Assembly (NCBI RefSeq): GCF_025698545.1
Contig: NC_068569.1
Coordinates: forward strand, 10,168,001-10,232,000
Direction of reading: 5' to 3'
Origin: Gossypium raimondii
Taxonomy: Eukaryota; Streptophyta; Magnoliopsida; Malvales; Malvaceae
DNA: 64,000 nt
Shown: positions 28,397-42,106 of the stretch, piece by piece
Layout of the letters: each line of letters starts with the position of its first letter
Numbering within the stretch: the stretch's first letter is position 1
The notes under the pieces: model-generated
What the model was told of the DNA's origin: nothing
The model's input: the letters and a program-made list of their open reading frames with translations, nothing else
Database searches by the model: none
Program-made: the position numbers and the translations under genes

Positions 28397-29056
28397 CTAC
28401 AGCCGAATCGACCCAAATCTTCGCTTCGAACGGCTGATGCTGGCAGAGGCCTGTGGAAGAGAGAATTCTGAGTACATATCCATGAAGAATTTGTCGACGA
28501 TTGAAAGATAGACCGGACTTTTTAGTCGAGAATAATAATGGAGTGCTTCTTCAACATCCAATACATGTTCCATATCACCAACATCCATCATCTCCAGCTC
28601 TTTCATCTTTTGAGCCAATGCATAACTTCCTTCTCCATTTCTCTTGTAATAGTACTGTTCCTCCCCTTTGCTCAGTTTTGAGCTTCTCACTTTCTTTTTC
28701 TCCTCTTTTCCTCCATTTTCCTTTCTGTTCTTCACTACACTCGTATCTGAAAAGTTCATCAAGCTTCCATTACATTCTTCTTCTTCTTCCCTCATTTGTT
28801 CTTTCAACGACATGGACATGACGGCATCTTTCTTCCCCATCCTTGATTCCTCTACACCAACTTCCCAGCCGTTACAAAAGTCTGCCAAGGATCGATCTTT
28901 TTGGCCTTTCCTCCTGCTGCAACCAGTGCATGAGAAGGGGTCTGGGAGGGTTGGTTTGGACAGCTTTTGGTATCCCACAAAGAAGAAAGATTTAAGGTTG
29001 TCAACTGATTTGTGGAACATGTTCTTGGTCTTTTGTGTGGATTCCATCACCAGCAT
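28397..29056 (-). CDS. OVATE-like family protein (219 aa, single exon)
   Basis: An uninterrupted minus-strand frame starts MLVMESTQKTKNMFHKSVDN, with a second Met at residue 4 that could also serve. Residues 1-60 hold a basic, serine-rich region (KLSKPTLPDPFSCTGCSRRK). The middle is acidic and lysine-rich (EEEEECNGS, KEEKKKVRSSKLSKGEE). The C-terminal third, ELEMMDVGDMEHVLDVEEAL followed by HYYSRLKSPVYLSIVDKFFM and DMYSEF, resembles the OVATE domain: a helix, then L-x-SP-x-Y, then a helix ending near F. OVATE proteins are plant transcriptional repressors that bind TALE homeodomain proteins and shape organs. The match is by eye and this member is diverged, so the family call is moderate while the gene call is strong. 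No intron is needed. Confidence 0.7.
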   Translation of the reverse strand: MLVMESTQKTKNMFHKSVDNLKSFFFVGYQKLSKPTLPDPFSCTGCSRRKGQKDRSLADFCNGWEVGVEESRMGKKDAVMSMSLKEQMREEEEECNGSLMNFSDTSVVKNRKENGGKEEKKKVRSSKLSKGEEQYYYKRNGEGSYALAQKMKELEMMDVGDMEHVLDVEEALHYYSRLKSPVYLSIVDKFFMDMYSEFSLPQASASISRSKRRFGSIRL

Positions 29057-31628
29057 TTTTTGCCAGTGATGTTTGTATGGGGGAAGGCTTGGTTAAGCTC
29101 TTTGATGTCTCTATCTGCAACTAAAGACCAGCTCTAAGCTTCTTCTTCTTCTCCTCCAACTGTTGTGTCCAATATACAGGTCAGACGGATTGAGACAAGA
29201 GATGTTTCTTAAAGGTTACTTAAAAACAAAACTTATATTACTTAGACTCGGGTGTGTCTCTGATTCATGTACGTGTCCCACATGAGTATGTTAGAAAAAT
29301 GAAGACTTAAAATAACACAAGACAAAGCTAATGGAGCCAAAAGTGCAAATATCTTCCCAACCGCTTGCACTTTTCCTTGTTTTTCTCCTTAACCCTCCAA
29401 TATCTGGGGCTAAAAGATTAATTAAATGAAAGTTAAAGATTTAAGAGATTGAGGTCTTAGGAATCTAATGATCACAAATGTTTTTCTGTTTTTGACTATT
29501 TGTTGTTTAAAGTGCAGTGCTACTGATTAAGATGCAAAGCAAAAGGCATTAGGTTGGGTGAAATTTAACTGATATAGTCCACACTTTCAACTACTACCCT
29601 TTTTTGGTTTACTATGATGACCAAACTGAAGGACCCATATTGTTGCTTCTTACTTTCTTTCTTTTTTTAAACTCTTTTTTTTGTTGAATTTCACAACAAT
29701 CAATCTGATATCAACATGGTATTTGACACCACATCTCTTTAAGATTTTTTGGTGCGATCATCATTCATCATTTCATCATCTACAAGTCCTCCTTTTGATT
29801 TGACTCATAAAGTAGTTAAATTCAATATTTGTTTCTTATACACTTTAAGATACAGGTATTGAGATATGAATCATCCAAAACTGTGAAATATATCCATGTC
29901 AGACATATACATGATTTCGAGTAACATAAGTAAGAAATGGTCCTATTTGTTTGGGGGGGGGGGGGGATGGCATCTAAAGGACCCAAAACTCAGTTGCCAA
30001 TATTAATGCAAAGATAAGGTACATGTTGATGCTTGCATGGTGAAGTCACTTTCTCACAGTTGCCATCACTGAAATAAAGTCGTTCCACCAACCTAAAACA
30101 GGGAGCTTGAGCCTTTGTTACTTTTTACATAAAGATAAGCCTAAAGGAACCAAGCCAACAAACTTCACTTAACAGTATGCTTAAGAAGAGCCTTCCGCTC
30201 TTACCTGATAATTTCAAACCCAGAAGTGTTCGAAAATCGAAATGGTTGTAAGAATCTTAAGGGGGAAAAAGCCTAAATAAATGAAAAGGAGAAAAGCAAA
30301 AGCCGTTAGATATGGTTAGAGGATAGCTTTTTGGTCCCTTATGTTTAGGTCTACATTGGCCCATTCAGATAGCGTTAGGCCACTGGAACGATTGTGTTGG
30401 TAATATTTTTAATTCACGTCTGATATGATATTTTTACCTTGTGTATAATACAATGTGCTTTGAATGAGCATAAGTGCACCGTATTAGAATGTGATGCATA
30501 AGAACAGGTTTCAAGTAAGCATGGTCATCATTTATCTGCTCAATTTCTCCTCTACCTGAGACTGATGAAATCAATTAAAAGAGTATCAGAAGCAGTTCTG
30601 AGAAACTGAACACTGAACAATGATCCAAGTGAATTAAATTCCCACCTTCATCCTTCTTCTGAGTTGTGGCCACAATAAATATCCCTCAACACATGTACCT
30701 TACAATTATTTGATTGTAGTATTCATAATGCTTAGCACCTACTAATTGATTGGTTTTCAAATATTCCCTGGCCTCAGCTAAAGGAATTAATTTTAAATTT
30801 TACAATTCTACGGTATTCAACCAAATTAGTATTAATCGAATCAAAATTTTTTTAAAAAAATTTAACCAAACCGAAATTTATATGTTTTCTTCTTTTGGTT
30901 AAAACAACTATAAAACAAATAAAAAAATACAATGATAATGTTCATTTGTCTTGAAAGTTAACTGAAATTTTAAGTCTTGAAACATATTAATTTCAATTAA
31001 TTCGATTAATTACCCTATCTCGAATTAAATTAATCGATAACTAAAATTCTAAAAAGTCATTAACCAAATTAATCGATAACTAAGTTCGGCCACCAACCGA
31101 TTAACCAAATTAGATAAGTTCAGTCGATTAATTCGATTTTAACCGTAGTTTGAACGCCCTTGATTCCAACTTTATCAATGTTAGAGGTTAAATTTGATAT
31201 CTAAATTTTTTTTTTCAATATGGTACCTAAATTTGATAAAAGTTATATAAGTTACTTCTAACATGCTAAAAATGTTAATTTTTTATACAAGTAGTTAATG
31301 TATAATCGACACATGACACTTGTATATGAAGTAATTTTAAATGTGGAAAAGATGTAAAAAATACTTAATTAAGTTTCATTTAATATTTATTTATTCTTTT
31401 CCAAAAAATATTTAAAATTTTTAAAAAAACTTCACGCAAATATTTATTTATTCTTTTCCCAAAACAAAATTTAAATACCAAAATAAAAAAACCTGATTCC
31501 TGTTCAACACTATTTACCCAATTTTGTTTTTGCCAGTTCAATAACAACCATATATTCCTGCTAGCCCAACCCAAGCAAATTATTGAGTGATAGTAATTGG
31601 ACCAAAAGCATGAACAAGGAGGAACAGA
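29057..31628. other. Intergenic DNA
   Basis: The first 150 or so bases are the probable 5' region of the OVATE-like gene. A run of 14 G lies at 29953-29966. From about 30800 to 31150 there are repeated ATTAATCGATAAC and AACCAAATTA phrases of a dispersed AT-rich repeat. No gene is seen. Confidence 0.45.
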
Positions 31629-31749
31629 TAGGCCCATTTAAGTCCAAGTGTGGCACATCTCAGCCTTAAAAAAACCCTTGTTTCGCTTCCAACTGGTATT
31701 GTTAGAAACCTCCGCCGCTCTCTTTCTTCTTCAGAGCCAGTTAGGGTTT
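31629..31749 (+). promoter_or_regulatory. Ribosomal-protein promoter: site II element and telo-boxes
   Basis: GGCCCA (site II type) lies at 31631-31636, an AAACCCT word at about 31672-31678, and a full telo-box (TTAGGGTTT, the reverse of AAACCCTAA) at 31741-31749, 18 bp before the L37 start. Site II with telo-box is the usual pair in promoters and leaders of plant translation genes, recognised by TCP and telo-box-binding factors. Confidence 0.7.
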
Positions 31750-31766
31750 TTCCTGCGTCAGCTCCA

Positions 31767-32770
<1,004 letters not shown>

Positions 32771-34808
32771 GGTATTACGAGGTTGTTTTGGATGAAGCCT
32801 TCTTTTTTTAGGAAAACTTTTACGAGAACATTTTTCTTGAGGGGTGTCATTACATTGAATGCTTTAGCTGTTTTTAGTTTATGATTATGGAGTTGCATTA
32901 AATTTTGAGCAAGGATGAATGCTTTAGTTTTTCTCTAGTTTATTTTTGAGGAGTTGCTTCAAATTTTGAACGAGGATGGACAAGGCTATTGTTGGTTGAC
33001 ACTTAGTTACTTGATACATTTTTTTGGGATGAAGTTAATGTATGTTCTTGTTTTTGGTTATAAATGATGCCCTAATATTGTTTCAAGATAGTTTAAAATT
33101 TAAAGTCATTTGTGTTTCGCTTATTATTATCAACACTACTTCTAGTCGAATATTGTGTTCGGAGAAAACACTTCCATATATGCTGATTTTTGAGGGTGGA
33201 AGCCATAAGATACCAGTTTACTAGTAGCATACATCGGTAGCTATTTAGGGTTTTATTTGTTTCCCCTTAAAGGCCCCATTATTTGTGGCTGGAACATTTG
33301 CAACCTGGGTTTATTTCGGTGCTTTGTAGTATTTAAAGTTAATGTTGTAGAAACCGCTGTTGCTAAGAGGCTCATATCCGTCATTGCTCTGTTTCCGTCC
33401 TTGCTATGTTCCTCTAGCATGTAAAAATGGGAAATTTTTCGACGACGCAATGTTTTAGAGTTGAAGTTTAAATGTCGTGAATGAAACAACCATCTATCCT
33501 ACAAAAAATGGAGAGGCTTTAAATTTAGGGATAATATAATTTATGCCCAAGTAGATGATTTTGGTCTTGTAATTTTTATTCACTTTGGTGGTTAGATTAT
33601 TTTTGTTCTTGAGCTTAAAAAATATAAAAATATGTTATATTATCATTTGAAAATTAAAAAAATTATATAATTTTTTATTCATGACATGATACCATGTTTT
33701 AATACCTAATTCCATGGTTAAATTGATTAGATTATTGGTTTTTGATTTAACTGGTTCAGTTATTAGACTAACAATAATAATTAAACTCCTTCAACCTGTT
33801 TAACTATAGATTGTTTGTTTTTGTTTTTATTTTGTCAGTTTCAAGCTGTTTTTATTTAATCGGCTTAATTCTTTTGTTTAAATTAGTATATTAATTGGTT
33901 ATCGATTCAATTGATTGATTGATTTTTTGTTTCAATACTTTCTTTAAAATAGATTTAATTGTTAAAGTTTAAAATGAGTTAAAAAGAAGAAGAGAAATAC
34001 TAAATTGAAGTTAAATGCAGGCTAATTTATCAATATGTGTTTTTTGAGAAATTATGTTTTTCTATTTACGATGTATATTGTTTTTGGAGAGAAAAGGAAA
34101 ACCTATCTTATAGGATGTTCTTTCAGCCACGTCAGTAGAAACGTGTCTTATAGAACGCATAAATAATTATAATTTTTGACACATTAGTTCTTTTAGTTAG
34201 ATGGTTAAATAATTATAATTTCATTCTTGAGTTCTAAATTAAATTTCTCTTATAAATATTTTAATAGGTATTTTTTATTTCATATTGTTTCAAATTTTTT
34301 TTATAATTTTTAATTAATGTTAATAAATATATTATTTTAAATTTTTTATTTAAATCCATTTCCTTTTTATTTATAAAAACAAATAATAAATATATAATTA
34401 TATTTTAAAAATATTAACGAATTCAAATATTTATATGTTAAATATTTATTTTCTCCTAGGGTAAAGTGCAAGTACATCTGGTTAGGTGTCAAATTGAAGC
34501 GCTACTTAGCAGCGACACATGCCAATAATTCATGGTTTTCGGCATGAACTTTGGACATTGAACCCCAATTTTCATATTCCTTTGGGCTCGGGTGTGGGAG
34601 AGGGTAGGCCGACAAAACGAAACCTCTAGGGATTTTGCGGGTAAGGGTAACTATAGCTATATCCACTTTTACCATTCCCAGCTTCAGACACAACTCCATT
34701 TTCCATTTTTGCTCTCTCTGTTCTTGAATCCAAGGTTCCTGCATCAGAAAAGCTTTTCTTCTCTCTGAATCATAAGGATCAGGTGTCTGAAACATTGTGT
34801 AAAAATCC
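32771..34808. other. 3' UTR of L37 and AT-rich intergenic DNA
   Basis: The first 300 or so bases are probably L37 3' UTR. The rest is AT-rich, with dispersed-repeat phrases such as TTAACTGGTTCAGTTATTAG near 33750. The final 250 or so bases are GC-richer and probably promoter of the next gene. Confidence 0.45.
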
Positions 34809-35363
34809 ATGGAAGCAACGAGAGAACGAGAAACCACAGGGTTACTAGACAAGATCCTCCCTCCACGCCTGGAAGACGCCGGACTCGAGGATTGCGCTCT
34901 TCCGCCAGATTCCATACACGAGGCCTTCCTCAAAGCCGCTTCCGCCGTCAAGTCACGAGCAGCCAACATCTTCCACTCTGATGATGAAGATGAAGTTGAA
35001 CGCGGATGCTTAGATGACCCATTTCCCGACAAGGGTAAGTGCTCCTCCGATGTTCTTGTTTCGCCACCGTGTCCCGACATGTCTGACGCGGTAGTGGTTG
35101 GCGGAGGGTCGTCGGATCCAACCTCGGACGCTGTGGAGGGCTGCGTAAAGGAAAAGGGATGCGGTAAAGAGGTAGAGGAGGGTAAGGATATGGTGATTGT
35201 GGGTGGTGATGGTGGAGAAGCCGCGGATGGGAAGGGTTGTTTAGATGATGAGCTCAAGGGTTTGAAGATTAAGGGTGAAGAGAAAAAGAAGAAGAATCAA
35301 AATCAGGAGGATGATGATGAGAGGGAAAAGGAAAAACCAATTCTGGTTGAGGGTTTTGTGTAA
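34809..35363 (+). CDS. Conserved plant protein of unknown function (184 aa, single exon)
   Basis: The frame starts MEATRERETTGLLDKILPPR, then LEDAGLEDCALPPDSIHEAF and LKAASAVKSRAANIF. This opening matches my memory of a small uncharacterised plant family (an Arabidopsis member near AT3G48510), which is why I take the plus frame over the longer 251-codon frame on the other strand (34502-35257). The conserved part is residues 1-58. The remainder is low-complexity and acidic (SDDEDEVE, GGDGGEAADG, EDDDEREKEKP). The C-terminal KGEEKKKKNQNQ segment could be a nuclear signal. There are no membrane segments and no catalytic motif. Codon use is GC-rich compared with the flanks. The function is unknown. 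Confidence 0.75.
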   Translation: MEATRERETTGLLDKILPPRLEDAGLEDCALPPDSIHEAFLKAASAVKSRAANIFHSDDEDEVERGCLDDPFPDKGKCSSDVLVSPPCPDMSDAVVVGGGSSDPTSDAVEGCVKEKGCGKEVEEGKDMVIVGGDGGEAADGKGCLDDELKGLKIKGEEKKKKNQNQEDDDEREKEKPILVEGFV

Positions 35364-38074
35364 GATTCTGCTTGTTGATGCTTAATGATGAAGAGAAAAA
35401 AGAAGAATGTAGCTCCTTGTCTTTTTTGCACTTTTTTTTTTTGTTTGTTTCTTTTTGAATAGTTTAAGGATCATGGATATATTTCATCTTTACTATGAAT
35501 CTCGCTGCTGTCTATTTAACCAAACTCGTGGAAGGTTTTTAGTAGAATAACTTGTTGGAATTCAGATTTAAACCAGTTGGGTCATATCTATATAATCATA
35601 AATTCTCTCTCTAGTCTCAAGAAAGTAGGGATTGCTCGTCCTGGAAAATTTGCATAGCCAGGGTGAAGCCCCCCGCCCGCCCCCATTATCAGTGGGACTT
35701 TGGGCTAATGGTTATAATGAAAGAATGGTCCGTCAATTGAACTGATATCAATTTTCTTTTTTGTTCGAAAAATGGGCCTTCATTCATATACAAAATAGCA
35801 AATAATCACCTCAAAGTTGGGTAAATTAAGGAACCAGTGGCTTCAGCTGTCAACACCGGCTTAATGCAATCAGGAGGTTCAATGCAAATACTGAAGAAAT
35901 CATTTAAGTTCAAAACATTTGAGTTAGCAGGGAATTGCATCTTGCAAGAGCGTCAACACTGCTATTTGCATGATAGGTGCCATCTCGGTCCTGATAAGGA
36001 GAGTCCTGTAGTATCCAATAGTTCAGCTAGTAACCAAAGCATCCAGTTCGATTTCCAGTTCGAAGATTCACTGCCCATTATGGTCCCTGATATGGGAGCC
36101 GGCATCCCCTCTGTCTGCGTGACCAATAGAGGACCCATCTGAGTCGAGTTTTTGCCATCCATTCATCGGTGGTTTCCAAGAAATACTTATAACATAGGGC
36201 TAGCAATTCTTTTAGGGTTTAGCAGCTAGAATGAAATACTCCCTCGCTCTTTGGTTCTTCCAGTGAAGATGGAGGAGTTTCTTGCGAGCCAAATGGCTGG
36301 GATGAAGAAACCAAAAACAAGGCTCCAAAGTCCAAGACCCGTCCAATTATCGTGCCCAACCAATATCTTATAGTGCTATCTACCCTAATCCTTTCTCAAA
36401 TACGTGGCTAGTTCTATTTCAAGGCCCTCCATGTAGGGGAAACTGAATTTTGGGCCTCTTGCCTGGATTTTGCTACCAGAGTTGTAGCCCAAGTTTGCAA
36501 TGGTTGCGGAATTTGGACTCCATTACTCCTAAAACTAATTGATTCAAACAGCGGTTAAATCTTTTATTTAACATAGCCCGACAACTTCTTTTCTATGTTT
36601 TCACGTGAAACATTAGCTTTTCCTTCTATTGTCCAACTGAAATCATGTTTAGCTGGCCTATAACAACTTAACAACGCCATAACATCACTCTTTGTGTCTC
36701 TTGACTGAATCAGATTTGAAATTTATATTCTATTTAATATGTCTACTTTATTCTTTTATCGTAATCTTATTTAAAGTGTTTTACATTTTTAGAAATTTTA
36801 GAAATTTGTTTGTTCGTCTTTTATATATTACATATTTGTCTAATTTAACTTATTTATTTGTGTCATATAATTATATCATATCTAATATTATTTCGTTAAA
36901 GACATGAGAATTTACTCTTTCTTTTACGTAGAATAAATGAATTTTTTATTAAAAATAATAATATAATATACAAAATTTCTCTTCTATGACTTGCAATAAA
37001 AAGAAAGAAAATGTTATAATAAAATATGAAAATAATCAAATCATTCCTAAACCCTTAAATTATTGAAAAGCACATTTAAATATACTTAAACTCAAGGACT
37101 AAACTAGAAAATTTTTTAGAGGGTCGAAATTAAATTATAATTTTAGGATAGCAAATATGTAATTTGACTATTTTAATAGTTTATATCTTCATACTTTTTA
37201 AAGGATTAAATTAATTTTTATATTTTTAGGGAAACCAAAATACAATTTTATTTTTATTAATTTAAAATTTTAAAAATTTTAAAATACTTAAATAAAAAAT
37301 TCTATTTTAGAAAGAGTCGTGCCCTACCAACTCCTCTAATTACATTATCTTCCGAACACTTTCATAATCAAGATTCTCACTGTCATATTTGAAGTTATTT
37401 ATAGTCGCACCAATTTCTACATTCACAAGTCACGTTTACTTTCGGTACCAAAAGTCACATTTACTTGGTCGCGCACTCACTCGTGTTTTTCGTTTTCATC
37501 TTTACCTTTTTTTCTCTTGATAATACTCCATCTATTGCCCCATTATTATTGTATTCCTAATTCAAAACAGGTTACTTGCTTTACCATTTAAACAATCAAA
37601 ATATAAAATTTTATTATAAAAATGTATTTAAAATATTTCAATTAATAAATTAATTTAAACAAATAAAACCCCATTTATTAGTTTTAAGCTAATCACCCCA
37701 AAGAATCATTAACTATTGATATTTTAGTGTTTTGGTACCCAATTTTTTGAGTCATCTTTCAATACGTCAAAAGTAATAATACTTATCTGTTACCCACTGC
37801 ATTGCGTGATGATTAAAATATTCCCACATTTAAGGATAGATTATTAGCATCCATTAAATGTATTTATTTAAATTTAAATTGATGTTTGAATCTCCGTCGA
37901 CCGTATGCATATGTTATGTATGTATTTTGTTCGGTTCATTATTGGATATATTTATACTAATAATATTCTACATTATAATTAATTGAACATATAAATGTAT
38001 TTGTGAATCTTCGTGTTTATAATAGTAAACTTTAAAATTTAAAATAAGGGAAAAATTTTAAAATTAAAATGAAC
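35364..38074. other. Intergenic DNA
   Basis: The first 150 or so bases are probable 3' UTR. A GC-richer patch at 35640-36420 holds a 101-codon plus frame (35837-36142) with no recognisable domain. From 36600 it is plain AT-rich DNA. Confidence 0.4.
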
Positions 38075-38345
38075 TTTGATTTAATGTACAATTATATATA
38101 TATATATATATATTAATTTGGTACAATTATACACGTGAAACTCTAATTGTGGTTCAAATATATACTTGAAACTTTAATTTTGACTTAATCATACACATTT
38201 AAAGAAATAAATACATCAATTTATTTTTATATTGGATAAATATATAAACATAAAATGATGTTATATTAATAATTGTGTTAATAATTTATAAAAATTGGAT
38301 CAAATCAAAATTTCATGTATACAATTACACATTAAACCATAAATC
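38075..38345 (+). repeat. Foldback repeat, copy A
   Basis: The copy begins near CTTTGATTTAATGTACAATT and ends near ATACAATTACACATTAAACC, so its ends are inverted copies of each other. The core has ACACGTGAAACTC, TTCAAATATATAC, AAGAAATAAATACATCAATT and ATTGGATAAATAT. A second copy lies inverted at 39366-39675. A (TA)n run sits at about 38092-38112. It has no coding capacity and is MITE-like. Confidence 0.7.
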
Positions 38346-39365
38346 ATGTATAATTTTAAGATTTATCACTTAAAATAATAAATCTAACAAAAAAACGTAA
38401 TTATTAAATTAAACTGAAATGCCAAATTATTATATTACAATACATATGCGATTTATATGTGTATATAGAAGATATGCACAAACAAAAATATTGTCATAAT
38501 AATTTGTTTCCACGTTTTTATATTATATGATAAATGCAACATTGTCCAATTAATTTTCTGATTACATTAGGTCCTCTAATATCTTCCAGCCTTCAAAACC
38601 AATATTTAATGTCCCAAGTATTGTGCATGACATTCAACCTTTAATTAAAACCGACCACGTTATTGAGCTTCCGTCAAATTTTAAGTTTTATATTCGAATC
38701 CCTTGAATAAAGGGAAAAAATTTAAAATATATTCTAAATCTTTATAAATTTGAAATTTAATTTTTATTATCTTTTAAAATTTATTCTCTATATTTTCAAT
38801 CTCAAAATTTAAATAATTTTTCTATTAAATTTATTAAAATAACATTTTAAAATTAAAATAACATTTATTTAATAATAATTTAATAAAAACTAAGGTTATA
38901 ATCAATATAAATGTAACATAAAATAATGTTAACAATTAAACTTTAATATAAATATTTATATTTATATGTTGGATTAAGCCGAATCTTAATAATCATATCA
39001 GAGTATATACGAAAAAATATAATATTCCAATAAATGAGATTTACATTTAAAATACTAATTCATTTTTTTATTTTCTTTCCTTTTTTTATATAAAAGAAAA
39101 CGTTTTGACTTTCAAGATTTCCTCGTTTAAACCGAGATGTTTTTAAATGAGAATTTCAGATATTAAAATTAAATTTATCGGATGCTACTATCTAAAAATA
39201 AATTAAACTCTAAGTTTGTATCTTTAATTGTACTAGTAATTACTAGCAACTTCAAACCAACAAAATGTCTCTTCTTCCCATTAGTTCGATTTTACCCATG
39301 CTTTTCAAAATATTTATAGTAATAAATTCAAAATAATCTAATATAAAAGTATTTAAATTAAAAAA

Positions 39366-39675
39366 ACAATACATGAACTTTGATTTAATGTGCAATTATA
39401 TATATGAATTTTGATTTTATGTAATTTTATAAATGAATTTTTATTGATCAAATTCTCACGACACAATTGTTGATATTGCACACGAAATATTTATATTTAT
39501 CCCATATAAAAATAAATTAATGTATTTCTTTCTTTAAATATGCTTGATTGAATCAAAATTAAAGTTTCGTGTATATATTTGAACTAAAATCAAAGTTTCA
39601 TGTGTATAAATGCACAAAATTAAAATTCATATATCAAATTGCACATTGAATCAAACTTCATATATATTTTTTATA
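39366..39675 (-). repeat. Foldback repeat, copy B, inverted to copy A
   Basis: Read on the minus strand it has the same order of words as copy A: TTGATTCAATGTGCAATTTG, ACACATGAAACTTTG, TTCAAATATATACACG, AAGAAAGAAATACATTAATT and GGGATAAATAT. Its own ends are also inverted repeats (plus-strand ATGAACTTTGATTTAATGTG against GCACATTGAATCAAACTTCA). The two copies differ by many scattered changes, so they were separate insertions and are old. Confidence 0.75.
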
Positions 39676-39998
39676 TTTATCCTTAAAATAAATAAGCATT
39701 AAAATTTTTAAAAAGAAATAAATTATATTAGGATCATGCTAAAAGTATAGTTTTTAGGCATCAATAAAATAGTGCAACGTCATTATATTTTAAAGATAAC
39801 AAAGTATTATTATCCACTCATCTATATCTAATATCTTCTCCAACTTAATTTAACTTTAATTAAATTACTTAAAATAATTAATTTTTAAATTATAAACAAA
39901 TCTTTTCTTCTTTTACAAAATTTAATCATTTTATTTTTTCCATAAGTTAATATTTTTATTTTTGTGCAACCAATTTAAAAAACAATAATTGTTGTGCA

Positions 39999-40354
39999 AT
40001 TTTTTTTCATGTCATTGACACATAAATTTGGTAATTATTTCACCTTGAACCCAGAACCTCGAATCTTGAACTTGAACCTTAAACCTTAAACCTTGAACCC
40101 CATGGTTCAGGATTTGGGTTCGAGATTTAAGGTTTAGGGTTCGAGATTCAAGGTTTAGGTCTAGGGTTCAAAGATTTGGAGTTTAGGGTTTATGTTTAAG
40201 GTTCAAGGGTTAAGGGGTTGCGAGTTACGAGTTCAAGATTCAGGGTTCCAGTTTAAGAATTCATGGCTACAAATTCGGGGTTCATGTTTAGGGTTTTATA
40301 GGGTTTAGGGTTTGAGATTATCAAAATCGTGTGTCAATTACATTAAAAAAATTA
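39999..40354. repeat. Inverted-repeat element with a telomere-word core
   Basis: The ends are inverted copies: AATTTTTTTTCATGTCATTG then ACACA at 39999-40023, against CGTGTGTCAATTACATT then AAAAAAATTA at about 40328-40354. The core is itself palindromic. Its left part is made of CCTTAAACCTT and TTGAACCC words and its right part of GGTTTAGGGTT, AGGGTTCGAGATT and similar. These are degenerate TTTAGGG telomere-like words, not a regular array. There is no coding capacity. Confidence 0.7.
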
Positions 40355-41226
40355 TCTAAATGTAATTAAATAATTGGAAAAGAATAATGAATAATATAGT
40401 GGGAAGAGTCCATAAAATAATTTCCCTATGGATAGGTGTATAATAATAATTTCATGTCTTTCAAATTTTAACGATGTAACAAAATTTTATTGATGAGTAA
40501 AAACCTTAATTTTTAAGATAATTTCCTACTTTTATTCCCATAAAAAAATTACTTATTTTTAAACATAAACAACATTTAACATCTTTTTATCGCAAGGAAT
40601 GTGATCTGCTATGGACCATGTCTAGATTTTGTCCATTTCCAAGACCACGTGCTACTATTTTTATTTATTTTACCAGTATTGATTTTTTTTTTCTTTTGTA
40701 CAATTTACTGGTATTGGATTCTATTCCATCCTTCCACGCAAAAACCCGATCTCTGTATTTAGTTTCCAGGAAAAATTGCTTCATTTGAGGGATATGTTCT
40801 CGAGTTGAAGAACAGCAAAGTAAGAATGACCATAACGCCCTTAATGTGCTTTGCAGAACTTGGGGTTTCTGCATGCTCTCTCTTTAGTTCAGGATCTTCA
40901 TTTATAACTTTAGTTTAGTTTTGACTTGAGTTTATGGTATAGTTTAGTTTAGTTGTGTTACTGCTTGGAAATGGCATGGAACACATGTATGGCTAGGTTG
41001 TCCGCCCACGAAGCACTTCCTTAAAGGACAGAATTTTCAAGACGATAGCAAAGCCCCTTTCTTTTTCCCTTGTTTGCTTACTTCTTTTTGCTTTGTGATC
41101 CATATAAAAGCTTAAACAAAACCACTCAAGAACAAGCTGTTTATGTCTACTCCAAATAGTTTTGAACGTGAGAGGTTGGATTGGAACAGTACTGAAGAAT
41201 GACCAAAAAAAGGTTACTATAGTTTG
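40355..41226. other. Intergenic DNA before the solo LTR
   Basis: AT-rich. A short minus frame at 40665-40874 lacks any domain. Near 40920-40960 there are TTTAGTTTAG words. No gene is called. Confidence 0.4.
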
Positions 41227-42106
41227 TGTAATACCCGATTTTGCCCGGGTCTAAAAAGGCCCGAATTACAAACAGGCCCAAACCCGAAATAAACAGAGGC
41301 CCAAAATTACAGTGGCCCAAAATAGTTTCAGAAACCTTAGGGTTTCTAGGGTAAACCTTTGCGCCGCAGCCACCTAGCCCGCACGAGCTGAATCTACACC
41401 TGCACAGCAAGAAATAAACAACAAAAATGGAAAGGAAACTAAAAGATTGCGAACCAAATCGATGTGAACAGATTTGCTTTCTATGTTATTGTTTTATTAC
41501 GGCTATAAAAAGCCATTAAAGATATTGTAAAAGGGTATTAGAAAATCAATAAAAAAGCAGCATTTTCACACAAAAAGAGCAATCGAAAATACAAACGGAG
41601 AGTTCAACACTGAGAAAGCAGAAATCGATTCAAAAGGTTGATATCAGCAGTTTTTTCTTTTTCATTAATCTACTGTTATCATTATATATTTTTTTTATTT
41701 ACATACAAATAAAAATAAATAAAAGAAAGAAAGAGACAACCTTTCTTTTGATTCTAAAATGACGTTGAGACGGTCGAGGGAGCCACCCCGAGGATTGGTG
41801 GCCGGAAACTGAAAGGTTTCTTGATTTCTTCACATTTTTTGTTATTTTTTTGAAGGTTTTGAACTCGGATTTGGGCTTAGAAAGGTCGAAAGGACCGAGA
41901 GGGGATTTTCTCCTTTTTCTCACCACCGCAGACTGCAGTGCCATCGCCGGAGATCAGCGGTCGGCGCAGTGGTCGACTATCGGAAGTTGCCCAAACCCCT
42001 GGTCGGACTTGTGGGCTGAGAGAAAAGAGGGGAAAGGGTGTTTTGTTTTTTTAAAGAAAAGGGTAAAAATGGTTTTTTTGGAAATTTGGGGGTTTATAAA
42101 GGGTAA

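Noticed and set aside
35837-36142. 101-codon plus frame as a gene
   Set aside because: No recognisable domain on either strand, and no start context or neighbouring exon that would support it.
39999-40354. True interstitial telomere array
   Set aside because: The words are telomere-like but irregular, mixed with GGTTCGAGATT phrases and in both orientations. There is no run of exact TTTAGGG units.
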